This document shows positions 23,861-31,877 of a DNA stretch of 39,683 nt, in pieces. The translations under genes were made by a program, and so were the position numbers. Below the pieces are notes generated by a model. The model made no database searches. It saw only the letters and a program-made list of their open reading frames with translations, and was not told the DNA's origin. The stretch lies in NCBI GenBank assembly GCA_028290945.1, contig JAQGIV010000170.1, positions 1-39,683 of the forward strand, given 5' to 3'. Positions within the stretch are counted from its first letter, which is position 1. Every line of letters starts with the position of its first letter. The DNA is from Phenylobacterium sp. (lineage in GTDB: Bacteria; Pseudomonadota; Alphaproteobacteria; Caulobacterales; Caulobacteraceae).

Positions 23861-25083
23861 CCGGCCTTCAGCCGCAGCGCCGCGGCCTGCAGCCCGGCCG
23901 GCAGGGTTTTGAACCAGGCCTGCGGCGACAGCCGTTCGGCGATCGTCCGGCGGCCGGCCTTGGCCAGGCTCTGGCGCAGGCCGGCGTCGGCGCGCAGCCG
24001 CAGAAGCGCCTGCGCGGCCGCGCCGAGGTCCGGCTCGGCCCAGGTCTGGCCGCGATAGATGCGCTGCGGGTCGTCGACAGCGACCGGGCTGAACGGCACG
24101 AGCAGGGAATTGGTCTCGTCCATGAAGTCCAGCACCCCGGAGAAGCCGGTGGCGATGACCGGCGTGCCCAGCGCCATGGCCTCGGCCGGGCTCAGGCCGA
24201 AACCCTCGGCGCGGTGCAGGGAGATCAGCACGTCGGCGCCGGCGATCAGCGCCTTCACCTCGGCATAGGGCCAGGTCTCGTCGACGATGCGGACGTTGGG
24301 CGGACAGAGCCCGCGAAGCTTGGCCAGCAGGTCGGGGAACAGCCGGCCGTTCTGAGTCTTGAGGGTCAGGTCGGCTGAGGCGTCGTCGCCGAAGGCGCGG
24401 CGGAAGGCCTCGATGGCGCCCGCCGGGTTCTTGCGGGCCGCCGAGGAGTTGAAGTCGAACAGGGCGACGGCCTGGAACCCCGCCCGGCGCGGGGCGGGAG
24501 CGACATCCCTGTAGTCCGCCGCGAACAGCGGGTGGGGCACGATGCGGACCGGCGCGGCGGCGCCGGCCAGGGCCTCGGCGTTGTAGCGGCTGGGCGCCCA
24601 GACCTCGTCGACCAGCGCCCCGTCCTTCAGCCAGCGGGCCGGCGCGCGGGGCAGCTCCCAAGCCCAGTATCCGTAGCGTGGGCCGAGCAGCCGGCGGGGC
24701 CCCAGCACCGCCAGCTCGGCCAGCAGCTCCGGCGGATTGAGGTGGAAGATCCAGGCGGCGGCGTGCTCCGGCGGATCGCGGCGCGGGGTCCAGGTGAGCC
24801 GGGCGTGGCTGGCGTCCACCCGTTCGACGGGGACGCCCAGCGCCTCGAAGGCCCGCGCCGCCAGGCGGGCCGAGGCGGCGATGCCGTGGCTGCCGGAGAA
24901 GTAGCCGACCAGCTTGATGGGCGCCCCCGACACATTGGCGGCGGCCTCGGCGCCATGCGGGGCGCGGGCATTGGCGCGGACATAGGCCTGCAGCACCTGG
25001 TTCAGCGCCGGGCCGGCCAGCCGACGGAGGTTCTCCGGGATCAGCCCGCGCCAGGCCGAGCGCGCGGCCAGCAGCGGGCTCAC
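23857..25083 (-). CDS. GT4 family glycosyltransferase
   Basis: A 408-residue enzyme with no signal peptide. The N-terminal part contains IKLVGYFSGSHGIAASARLA, an opening typical of GT4 proteins of the group acting on surface polysaccharides; the C-terminal half has ALFDFNSSAARKNP, then the donor motif EGFGLSPAEAMALGTPVI with the two Glu residues and FSGVLDF. GTG 25083 is used; it overlaps the stop of the upstream GT8-like gene by 4 nt, which excludes longer in-frame alternatives up to 25302. It is the last gene of a four-gene operon that starts with the ABC permease. Confidence 0.85.
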   Translation of the reverse strand: MSPLLAARSAWRGLIPENLRRLAGPALNQVLQAYVRANARAPHGAEAAANVSGAPIKLVGYFSGSHGIAASARLAARAFEALGVPVERVDASHARLTWTPRRDPPEHAAAWIFHLNPPELLAELAVLGPRRLLGPRYGYWAWELPRAPARWLKDGALVDEVWAPSRYNAEALAGAAAPVRIVPHPLFAADYRDVAPAPRRAGFQAVALFDFNSSAARKNPAGAIEAFRRAFGDDASADLTLKTQNGRLFPDLLAKLRGLCPPNVRIVDETWPYAEVKALIAGADVLISLHRAEGFGLSPAEAMALGTPVIATGFSGVLDFMDETNSLLVPFSPVAVDDPQRIYRGQTWAEPDLGAAAQALLRLRADAGLRQSLAKAGRRTIAERLSPQAWFKTLPAGLQAAALRLKAG

Positions 25084-26942
25084 TCGCCGGGCCCCGCGAC
25101 CGCGTCCCAGCGGACGCCGCGGGCATGCAGCGCCATGGCGTCGGCGGGAATCAGCGCCGGCCGGGTGAGGAAGCGGACGACGCCCACCCGCGACGGCGGC
25201 TCGGCCACGCCGACGGGGCCGAGGAACTGGCCCGTCGACGCCACATAGACCCGCCGGTCGGCGGCGGCTTCGAGGGCTTCTTCCGGATCCTCGATGACCC
25301 ACAGCTCGGCGGCGGGCCGGCGCGGGGCGGCGGGAGCCGGCGCGCCGCCGACGCTCAGCTTGGCGAGGCTGAGCAGCGGATGGGCGGGGAGCTGGTCCGC
25401 TGGCACGTCGTAGGCGGCGAGGCCGCCGCCGACCAGCCAGCGCAGGTAGCGGAAGCGCTGGAAGCGGGTGCGGAGCGGGAACTGCCGCTGCAGGTCGGTG
25501 CGGCTCCGCCAGATGTCCTGGAACAGCTGCGGGAAGGGCGCGGGCAGGCCCGGAGCCGGGGCCAGCAGCGGCGCGCGCAGCGGCCTCGCCAGGACGTCCG
25601 GCCAGCGGCCGCGGGCGGACAGGCCGAAGGCGGCGGACAGGCGCTGATGGAGGGTCGAGGCCTCAGGGGCGGCGAAGCGGGCGGCGCGCAGCGGCAGCTC
25701 GGGGTCGCGGGCCAGCTCGGCCACGAAGGTGTCCCGCAGCAGGTCCGGGGCGAAGCGGCCGGCCGGCGCCTCGACGCCCAGCACCCAGGCGATCAGGCCG
25801 TCGGAATCCTTGGCGAAGCGGTCGCGCAGGTCGGCGCGGGCGGCGAGCAGGGCGGTGAGCGCGCGCGGCCGGCCCCGGGCGTCGACGCCCCGCAGCCAGG
25901 CCAGCAGGTCGCCGGACGACGCCTCGGCATCGGGATCGGCCTCGCGCCGGACGCCGTCGGCCGTGAGCCGGGCTTCGGTCCGGGCGGTGAGGCCGGCGCT
26001 GAAGTCCTCGCCGGCGCGGGCGGCGGCCAGCGCCCGCAGGCGCATCTCGCGGGTCACCGGCTGGCCCGAGGGGAAGCGGGCGTGGGCGTATTCGATCGCG
26101 CGGGCCTGCGCGTGGCCATTGGCCAGCAGGGCGCGGGCATAGTCGGCGAGCAGGGCGGCGAGCGGCGCGCCGGCGGTGACGGCCGTGCGGTCCTGATGCT
26201 TGGACAACACGTCGGGGCGCGCCGGATCGAAGCCGGAGAAGTGGAAGAAGGCCAAGGGCTGCCCGTCGACCGTCCAGCCGCCCGGGGCCCTGGCGAGGGT
26301 GCGGCCCTCGAGGTTCCAGTAGGCGAGGTTCAAGGCCGGATCGCGCAGGATGGCGAACTGGTCGACGAAGCCGGGGGCGAGGTCCATCCAGCGCTGGTCG
26401 GTGAACAGGCCGGCGGCGAAGTCCACCCGGCAGTCGAAGCGGCAGCGCTCCGCCCACCAGGCGACCAGGGCCAGGACCTTCGGCGTCGCCCGCGCCGCCA
26501 TGAAGCCCAGGTTGTAGACGCCCGAGGTCAGGATCGCCTGGTCGTTGGGTAGGGCCTCGCCGGCGAGCGGCCGGGTCAGGTGCGGCGTCAACGCCAGCTC
26601 GGCGGCCTCGAGGGCCGCGCGCACCTCGGTGAGCGGCCGGTACACATAGATGTCGGGGTCGAGGTAGGTGACGCTGTCGGCCTCGGCGAGTAGCCGGCGG
26701 AAGGCGTAGGGCTTCACCGCCGTGTTGAGCTCGAGGGCGTCGTAGTAGACGCTCATGGCGGCGAGCGGCGCGTCCAGGGTCTCGGCGGCGATCACCTCGG
26801 CCAGGGCTTCGAGCTGCGGGATCGGCCCGTCGGTGGCGATCACCACGCGGCGCGCATCCGGCTCGGCCTCGGCGAGGCTCTGCATGAGCGTCGCGGCCTG
26901 GGCGGCGTAGTTCCGCGAGACGATGGTGAAGATGACGTCCAA
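25080..26942 (-). CDS. GT8-like glycosyltransferase, large protein
   Basis: A 620-residue protein. The first 260 residues resemble GT-A enzymes of the GT8 type: an N-terminal IFTIVSRNYAAQAATLMQSL, the strand RRVVIATDG, and YLDPDIYVYRPL with DPD (95-97) as the metal-binding DxD; the substrate site includes NDQAILTSGVYNLGFMA and the strand AFFHFSGF. The middle and C-terminal parts (about 270-620) hold no motif I recognise and are Ala/Arg-rich. The start is TTG at 26942, because an in-frame stop lies a short distance upstream and no ATG or GTG is available. Second in the operon after the ABC ATPase by 39 nt. Confidence 0.75.
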   Translation of the reverse strand: MDVIFTIVSRNYAAQAATLMQSLAEAEPDARRVVIATDGPIPQLEALAEVIAAETLDAPLAAMSVYYDALELNTAVKPYAFRRLLAEADSVTYLDPDIYVYRPLTEVRAALEAAELALTPHLTRPLAGEALPNDQAILTSGVYNLGFMAARATPKVLALVAWWAERCRFDCRVDFAAGLFTDQRWMDLAPGFVDQFAILRDPALNLAYWNLEGRTLARAPGGWTVDGQPLAFFHFSGFDPARPDVLSKHQDRTAVTAGAPLAALLADYARALLANGHAQARAIEYAHARFPSGQPVTREMRLRALAAARAGEDFSAGLTARTEARLTADGVRREADPDAEASSGDLLAWLRGVDARGRPRALTALLAARADLRDRFAKDSDGLIAWVLGVEAPAGRFAPDLLRDTFVAELARDPELPLRAARFAAPEASTLHQRLSAAFGLSARGRWPDVLARPLRAPLLAPAPGLPAPFPQLFQDIWRSRTDLQRQFPLRTRFQRFRYLRWLVGGGLAAYDVPADQLPAHPLLSLAKLSVGGAPAPAAPRRPAAELWVIEDPEEALEAAADRRVYVASTGQFLGPVGVAEPPSRVGVVRFLTRPALIPADAMALHARGVRWDAVAGPGE

Positions 26943-26951
26943 GCTCGATGC

Positions 26952-26979
26952 GACCCGCCGACCCGACCCTTAGCGGGTC
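26952..26979 (-). other. Intergenic hairpin between ATPase and GT8-like genes
   Basis: GACCCGC (26952-26958) and GCGGGTC (26973-26979) form a perfect 7-bp stem with a 14-nt loop in the 39-nt gap. It sits just upstream of a TTG start with a poor ribosome-binding site, so it could affect translation, processing or partial termination. No U-tract follows. Confidence 0.35.
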
Positions 26980-26981
26980 TA

Positions 26982-27731
26982 TCAGGCGGCCATCAGCTCG
27001 GCCAGTTTGCGGATGTCGGTGACCGGCGAGGCGACGCCGCCCTCCAGCCGCATGACCTTGTTGCAGTAGAGCCTGAGCAGGTCGAGGTCGTGGCTGGCCA
27101 GCACAAGGATGCCGGCCCGCTCGACGAGGTTCAGCAGGCGCTTGTGGGCGAGCTTCTGGATGTCGGCGTCGCCCACGGCGATCCATTCGTCCATCAAGAG
27201 GACATCGGCCTCGACGGCGGTGGCCGCGGCGAAAGCCAGGCGGGCCTGCATGCCGGCCGAATAGGTCTTCACCGGCATGGCCAGGAACGGTCCGAGCCCG
27301 GTGAACTCGGCGATCTCGTCCATCTTCAGCTCGATCTCCTTGGCGGAGAGGCCGGCGATGCGGCCGCGCAGGCGGATGTTGTCGTAGCCGGTGGCCGAAG
27401 GGTCGATGCCGAGTCCAAGATCCAGCAGGGCGGCGATATGGCCGTGGATGTCGATCATCCCCTCGTCCGGCTCATAGGCCCCGGAGAGGGCGCGCAGCAG
27501 GGTGGTCTTGCCCGAGCCGTTGTGGCCGATCAGGCCCAGCCGGTCGCCGGCCCGCAGCTCGAGATTGAGCTTGGAGAGCGCCCGCACCTCGGTGGCCCCG
27601 GCCATCGACGAGCCCAGCCGGCCGCCGACGGTGACCCGGGCCAGGTGCTTCTTCAGCGACTTGGCGTCCACCCCATAGACCGGGAAGCGGATGGACAGGT
27701 CGCTGACCGAGATCGAGACCGGGTGGCTCAT
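26982..27731 (-). CDS. Polysaccharide ABC exporter, ATP-binding subunit (KpsT/Wzt-like)
   Basis: A 249-residue ATPase. Walker A is GHNGSGKTT (69-77), the signature is KTYSAGMQARLAFA (156-169), Walker B is VLLMDEW (177-183), and the H-loop is in LASHDLDLL. The N-terminal ISVSDLSIRFPVYG and the GYDNIRLRGRIAGLS block are typical of the polysaccharide/teichoic-acid exporter group. At 249 residues it lacks the C-terminal carbohydrate-binding domain found in Wzt proteins of the O9a type, so it is closer to KpsT or to the O-antigen exporters without chain-end recognition. Its ATG overlaps the permease stop (ATGA). Confidence 0.92.
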   Translation of the reverse strand: MSHPVSISVSDLSIRFPVYGVDAKSLKKHLARVTVGGRLGSSMAGATEVRALSKLNLELRAGDRLGLIGHNGSGKTTLLRALSGAYEPDEGMIDIHGHIAALLDLGLGIDPSATGYDNIRLRGRIAGLSAKEIELKMDEIAEFTGLGPFLAMPVKTYSAGMQARLAFAAATAVEADVLLMDEWIAVGDADIQKLAHKRLLNLVERAGILVLASHDLDLLRLYCNKVMRLEGGVASPVTDIRKLAELMAA

Positions 27732-28561
27732 AGGTAGTGGACGATCCTGCGGCGGGTGCGGGTGAAGACGGCGAAAGTCAGGGCCCAGCCTACGACGGCC
27801 ATCAGGGCGAGGAACGAATAGGTGTGCGGCGCCACCTCCTGGCCCATCAGCGGCGCGCGCACCGCGTCCAGCATGTGGAAGAAGGGGTTGAACAGCAGGA
27901 AGGCGTGATTGGCGCCCAGCCTGGCCGGCAGCCAGAACACCGGCGTCATGAACATCGCGAACTGCATCACCGAGATGACGATCTGCGGGATGTCGCGGAA
28001 ACGGGCCGAGGCGATGGCCGCCAGCATCCCGGCCCAGGCGGCGTTGACGAACAGGAAGACAAGGCCCAGCGCCGCCACCGGCAGGTTCATGGTCCGCCAG
28101 TAGCCGAAGTAGATCAGCACGGCGACGATGATGACCAGGTTGTGGGCCAGGTTGATGGCGTTGCGGAACACCGTGCGCCAGACGAAGGTGAACATCGGCA
28201 GGGAGGTCTGGGAGAGCATGCCGGCGGCCTGCACGAAGGTGTCGCAGCCTTCGTTGACGATGCCGGAGATTACGCCGAAGAACACGATCCCCATGGCCAC
28301 GAAGGGGATGAAGTCGTGCAGCGACACCTGGAACAGCCGGGCGTTCAACAGGCCGATGCCGGCCACCATCAGGCCCATGGACAGCGTGATCCAGAACGGG
28401 CCGATGATCGAGCCGCGGTAGCGCGAGACGATGTCGTGCTTGGCCAGCGACCAGGCGAGCCCGATCCGCTGCAGCGAGGCTCGCACATCCCGCAACGCCA
28501 TGTTGACCTCGAACAGCGGCCCGCGCCGTCCGGTTCGCAACATGTGGGTGGCGGTGTCCAT
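27728..28561 (-). CDS. Polysaccharide ABC exporter, permease (ABC-2 type)
   Basis: A 277-residue integral membrane protein with six predicted membrane segments, for example IIGPFWITLSMGLMVAGIGL, FIPFVAMGIVFFGVISGIV, LVIIVAVLIYFGYW and PVAALGLVFLFVNAAWAGML. The N-terminal SLAKHDIVSRYRGSIIGPFW is characteristic of ABC-2 transporters for polysaccharide export (KpsM/Wzm/RfbA class). The ATG at 28561 is chosen because GGAGAG stands upstream; an ATG at 28666 would add a Pro/Arg-rich leader. It is the first gene of the operon that reads down to 23857. The exported polymer cannot be identified from sequence. Confidence 0.92.
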   Translation of the reverse strand: MDTATHMLRTGRRGPLFEVNMALRDVRASLQRIGLAWSLAKHDIVSRYRGSIIGPFWITLSMGLMVAGIGLLNARLFQVSLHDFIPFVAMGIVFFGVISGIVNEGCDTFVQAAGMLSQTSLPMFTFVWRTVFRNAINLAHNLVIIVAVLIYFGYWRTMNLPVAALGLVFLFVNAAWAGMLAAIASARFRDIPQIVISVMQFAMFMTPVFWLPARLGANHAFLLFNPFFHMLDAVRAPLMGQEVAPHTYSFLALMAVVGWALTFAVFTRTRRRIVHYL

Positions 28562-28713
28562 GGACTCTCCAACTGACAGGGGCGTGGGTAACAGGCGCGA
28601 TTCGGCGGCGCAAGGACGACGCCTCGCCGCGCCGGGCTGCGGAGCGGTGAGCAATTTTGCCAGCATGGGGCGTCCGTGTTAGCCGAAGCCTTGAAGGGCT
28701 TGGGCTTGGCGTC

Positions 28714-29784
28714 ATGACCTCCATCGACCAGATCGCGCGCGGCGGGCCGGCTTCCACGGAGCCGCGTCGGCGCGTCTATCCGCAATCGGACCTGCGGCTG
28801 GACGGCGCGGGCGTCTGGCTGGTGATCCCGTGCTACCGGGTCAAGGCGCACATCCTGCAGGTGATCGAGAAGGCGCCCGCCTGGGTCGAGGGCATTGTCT
28901 GCGTCGATGACGCCTGCCCGGAGGGCTCCGGCGACTTCATCGAGGCCAACGCCAAGGACCCGCGGGTGTTCGTGGTGCGGTTGGAGAAGAACCAGGGGGT
29001 CGGCGGCGCGACGCTGGCCGGCTACCGCGAGGCGGCGCGGCGCGGCGGCAAGATCCTGGTCAAGGTCGACGGCGACGACCAGATGGACCTCGGCTACATG
29101 GGCCAGCTGGTGGCCCCGATCCTGCTGGGCGAGGCCGACTACGCCAAGGGCAACCGCTTCACCTCGATCAGCCACCTGCGCGCCATGCCCACCGTGCGGG
29201 TGCTGGGCAATGCGGTGCTCAGCTTCGCGGCCAAGGTCTCCACCGGCTACTGGAACATCTTCGATCCGACCAACGGCTACACGGCGATCGAATCGACGGT
29301 CGCCAAGCTGGTCATGGAGAAGCGGGTGTCGCGGCGGTTCTTCTTCGAGACCGACCTGCTCTACCACCTGTCGACGCTCCGGGCGGTGGTCCGCGACGTG
29401 CCCATGCCGTCGCGCTATGCCGACGAGGTCTCCAACCTGAGGATCGGCGCCGTGGTCGGCCCCTTCGCGCTGAAGCACCTGCGCAACTTCATCCAGCGGG
29501 TGCTCGGCCAGTACTTCGTGCGCGACTTCAACGCGGCGTCGCTGGAGCTGGTGTTCGGGATGTTCGGCATCCTGTTCGGCCTGGGCTACGCGGCGCACTA
29601 CGTTTCCAGCCGCCAGCCCGGCCAGGTGGCCTCGGCCGGCGTGGTCATGGCCGCCGCCCTGCCGATCATCCTGGGCGCGCAGCTGCTGCTGCAGGCGGTC
29701 AACTTCGACGTGCTGAACGTGCCGAGCCGGCCGATCCACCCCTATCTGCGCACCGTCGCGCGGCTCGAAGACCAGGAGGCCTGA
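28714..29784 (+). CDS. GT2 polyprenyl-phosphate glycosyltransferase (GtrB/DPM1-like)
   Basis: A 356-residue enzyme. The GT-A domain (33-260) has VWLVIPCYRVKAHI, VDDACPEGSG (64-73), the metal site KVDGDDQMD (117-125), NPTNG-like FDPTNGYTAIES, and FFFETDLLYHLS. Two membrane segments follow near residues 280-345 (LVFGMFGILFGLGYAA and VVMAAALPIILGAQLLL). This architecture is that of enzymes that transfer a hexose to undecaprenyl phosphate. The next gene, an SMR-like protein, starts 2 nt after the stop. It is divergent from the ABC permease; the 28562-28713 gap should hold both promoters. Confidence 0.88.
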   Translation: MTSIDQIARGGPASTEPRRRVYPQSDLRLDGAGVWLVIPCYRVKAHILQVIEKAPAWVEGIVCVDDACPEGSGDFIEANAKDPRVFVVRLEKNQGVGGATLAGYREAARRGGKILVKVDGDDQMDLGYMGQLVAPILLGEADYAKGNRFTSISHLRAMPTVRVLGNAVLSFAAKVSTGYWNIFDPTNGYTAIESTVAKLVMEKRVSRRFFFETDLLYHLSTLRAVVRDVPMPSRYADEVSNLRIGAVVGPFALKHLRNFIQRVLGQYFVRDFNAASLELVFGMFGILFGLGYAAHYVSSRQPGQVASAGVVMAAALPIILGAQLLLQAVNFDVLNVPSRPIHPYLRTVARLEDQEA

Positions 29785-29786
29785 GC

Positions 29787-30158
29787 GTGGCGGTGAGCTG
29801 GAAGGAGGCCGCGCTGTGCGCCGGCTTCGCGGTGGCCCTGCCGATCGGCCAGACGCTGTTCAAGTGGGCGGCGCAGTACAACGAGAAGCTCACCGGCAAT
29901 GTGGTGATCCGCCTGGCCAGCAACGGCCCGCTGATCGGCGCCTTCGCCTGGTACGGGCTGACGGCGCTGTTCTGGTTCTACATCCTGACGCGGGTGCCGC
30001 TGTCGACCGCCTATGTGTTCTCGATCCTCGGCTCAGGCCTGGTGCCGCTGATCGCCTGGTGGGTGTTCAAGGAGCCGCTGGGGTGGCGATTCGCGGTCGG
30101 CTACGCCCTGATGCTGGCCGGCTTCGTGGTGATCATGCAGGGTCAGGCGCGGGCCTGA
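29787..30158 (+). CDS. SMR/EamA-like four-helix membrane protein, putative lipid-linked sugar flippase
   Basis: A 123-residue protein with four hydrophobic helices: AALCAGFAVALPIGQTLFKW, LIGAFAWYGLTALFWFYIL, AYVFSILGSGLVPLIAWWV and FAVGYALMLAGFVVIMQ. The length and the motif LSTAYVFSILGSGLVPL resemble the ArnE/ArnF branch of the small multidrug resistance superfamily, which flips undecaprenyl-phosphate-linked sugar. Being 2 nt downstream of a polyprenyl-phosphate GT2 strongly suggests a flippase for its product; a drug exporter is the alternative. Starts with GTG 29787 in the context GAGC. Its last 16 nt overlap the convergent PIG-L gene. Confidence 0.75.
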   Translation: MAVSWKEAALCAGFAVALPIGQTLFKWAAQYNEKLTGNVVIRLASNGPLIGAFAWYGLTALFWFYILTRVPLSTAYVFSILGSGLVPLIAWWVFKEPLGWRFAVGYALMLAGFVVIMQGQARA

Positions 30159-30898
30159 GCCCGGAAGGCGTCGGCGGCGGCGCGGACCTCGTCATAGGGC
30201 GTCCTGAACATCCGCTCGTAGAACAGCGACCCCGCGTGCGGCCGCCGCGCGATGCGGGCCGGGTCGAGCTGCTGGTAGCCGAAGCCGCCCCTGGCCGCAT
30301 AGGTCCAGAACATCGCCGGCCACAGGCCCAGCCAGGTCTTGGTCTGCGAGGGGAAGAAGCGCACGTCGGCCATCCATTGGGCCCAGTCTGCGGCGGTGAG
30401 CCGCGGGCGCGTCACCGGCCCGTTCTCCGGCAGCGGCCAGCCGCCGTGGAAGAACGGCCCTGAGAGCCCCTTGCCGTTGTAGAGGCTGATCTGGTCGATG
30501 GGGACGCCGCCGCGGGCCTGCGCCAGCAGGGTCGTCATCATGGCGCACATGTCGTGGTCCATGTGGCCGCCTTCCCAGGCGGTGCAGGCGAAGCGCTCCA
30601 CCGGCCCGATCGATTCGACGGCGGCATTGAGCGCGGCGAAGGCGGTCGCCAGGCCGCGATGGACCGAGCCGTCCATGACGCCGCTGCCGGCGCCCACGTG
30701 CACGGCGTTGGCCGGATCGACCCCCACCTGGCGCAGCAGCGCCCGGGTCTCGGCATGGCGGGTGCGGGCGAGCTGCGGATCGGCGTAGTCGGCGACGTAG
30801 AGGAACCGCTGGTCGAGGCCCTGCGCCACCCGCTGCCGGATCAGCGGCAGCGCGCAGTATTCGTCGTCGAAGTGGGCGAGGACATAGACGATGGCCAT
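30143..30898 (-). CDS. PIG-L family deacetylase-like protein
   Basis: A 251-residue protein of the PIG-L/LmbE metal-dependent deacetylase superfamily, whose members remove acetyl groups from N-acetylglucosaminyl compounds. The first metal motif is AHFDDE (8-13), where AHPDDE is most common; the second is GGHMDHD (110-116), with the expected histidine at 112 and 115. Length and N-terminal YVLAHFDDE are normal. It follows the GNAT gene on the same strand with a 3-nt gap, so the two form an operon and may deacetylate and then re-acylate a sugar. Confidence 0.82.
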   Translation of the reverse strand: MAIVYVLAHFDDEYCALPLIRQRVAQGLDQRFLYVADYADPQLARTRHAETRALLRQVGVDPANAVHVGAGSGVMDGSVHRGLATAFAALNAAVESIGPVERFACTAWEGGHMDHDMCAMMTTLLAQARGGVPIDQISLYNGKGLSGPFFHGGWPLPENGPVTRPRLTAADWAQWMADVRFFPSQTKTWLGLWPAMFWTYAARGGFGYQQLDPARIARRPHAGSLFYERMFRTPYDEVRAAADAFRAQARA

Positions 30899-30901
30899 GG
30901 C

Positions 30902-31762
30902 TCAATAGGGATCGAAATCGAGGAAGTTCAAGGCCGCCGCGTCGGCCCTCAGCTCTCGGGGCACGCGGTCGGAGAGCGGCCGCCAGATCAGGTTGAGCGG
31001 CGAGGGCCTGAGCCGCGCCGGCACGGGCAGGAAGCCGCCGCGCCGCCAGCGCGGCTCCAGGCCGATGAACAGGGTGGCGCCGAGCGGGCCCTGCGCCCGT
31101 AGCGGCAATTCGGAGCCGCCGGGCAGGAAGGCCCCGCAGTTGACCAGCGGCAGGTGGGTCGGAGCCCAGACGCCGGTCAGCTCGCCGTGGCGGGCGGCGA
31201 CGTAGCGGCCGGCCGGATTGGCGAGGCGCCAGGCCAAGAGCTCATCGCGCCAGTCGCCCTGGAACTGCACGGCGTCGGCCGCGAACCGCCGCGGCGGGCG
31301 CGGCAGCAGGCCGGCCTCCAGCTGGCCCACGTGCTGGAAGCCGAGGCGGCGCAGGAAGCCCGGCGTCGAATTGGCGTTGGCCACGCCGATGACGAATGCG
31401 TAGCCGGCGGCGCGGCCCCGCTCGTAGCTCGCCTCGGCCAGCGCCGTGAACAGGCCGCGGCCCTGGTAGTCGGGATCGGTGGCGGTGTTCAGCGACAGGA
31501 GCCCCTTCACCGGCCGCCCGTCGACGATCGCCTCAGTGGGGCAGGTCACATAGTGGGCGGCCAGCCGCCCGCCGTCCCAGGCGTCGGTTCCCACCACCCG
31601 GCCGGAGGGATTGTCGCGGTAGCGCCAGGCGATGGCCTGCGGCGTGAACCTGGCCGAGGCCCCGAACACCCGGCCCAGCAGGTCGGCATAGGCCGCGAGC
31701 TGCGCCGCCGTCACGCCGGCCGGCCGCAAGGCCAGCCCGCCCAGGGTCCTCTCGGAGGTCAT
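30902..31762 (-). CDS. GNAT-family N-acyltransferase
   Basis: A 286-residue protein. Residues 20-160 fit the GNAT acyl-CoA fold: LLGRVFGASARFTPQAIAWR, VVGTDAWDGGRLAAHYVTCP, the acetyl-CoA loop region TATDPDYQGRGLFTALAEAS with the pattern QxxGxG variant QGRGLF, and NANSTPGFLRRLGFQHVGQL. The C-terminal 130 residues are an extra domain of unknown role. The donor may be acetyl-CoA or another acyl-CoA, and the acceptor is probably an amino sugar, given the PIG-L neighbour 3 nt downstream. The ATG at 31762 is used. It is divergent from the GT-C-like gene. Confidence 0.8.
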   Translation of the reverse strand: MTSERTLGGLALRPAGVTAAQLAAYADLLGRVFGASARFTPQAIAWRYRDNPSGRVVGTDAWDGGRLAAHYVTCPTEAIVDGRPVKGLLSLNTATDPDYQGRGLFTALAEASYERGRAAGYAFVIGVANANSTPGFLRRLGFQHVGQLEAGLLPRPPRRFAADAVQFQGDWRDELLAWRLANPAGRYVAARHGELTGVWAPTHLPLVNCGAFLPGGSELPLRAQGPLGATLFIGLEPRWRRGGFLPVPARLRPSPLNLIWRPLSDRVPRELRADAAALNFLDFDPY

Positions 31763-31877
31763 GGCGGGCAACTCACCATGATTGGCCGGACCGGCCAAGG
31801 CGGGCCCCGGAAAAGGGCTTCTCAAGCCGCGGGACGCATCCTACCACCGCCGATGAGCCAGGGAGTTCGCCGGGGGC

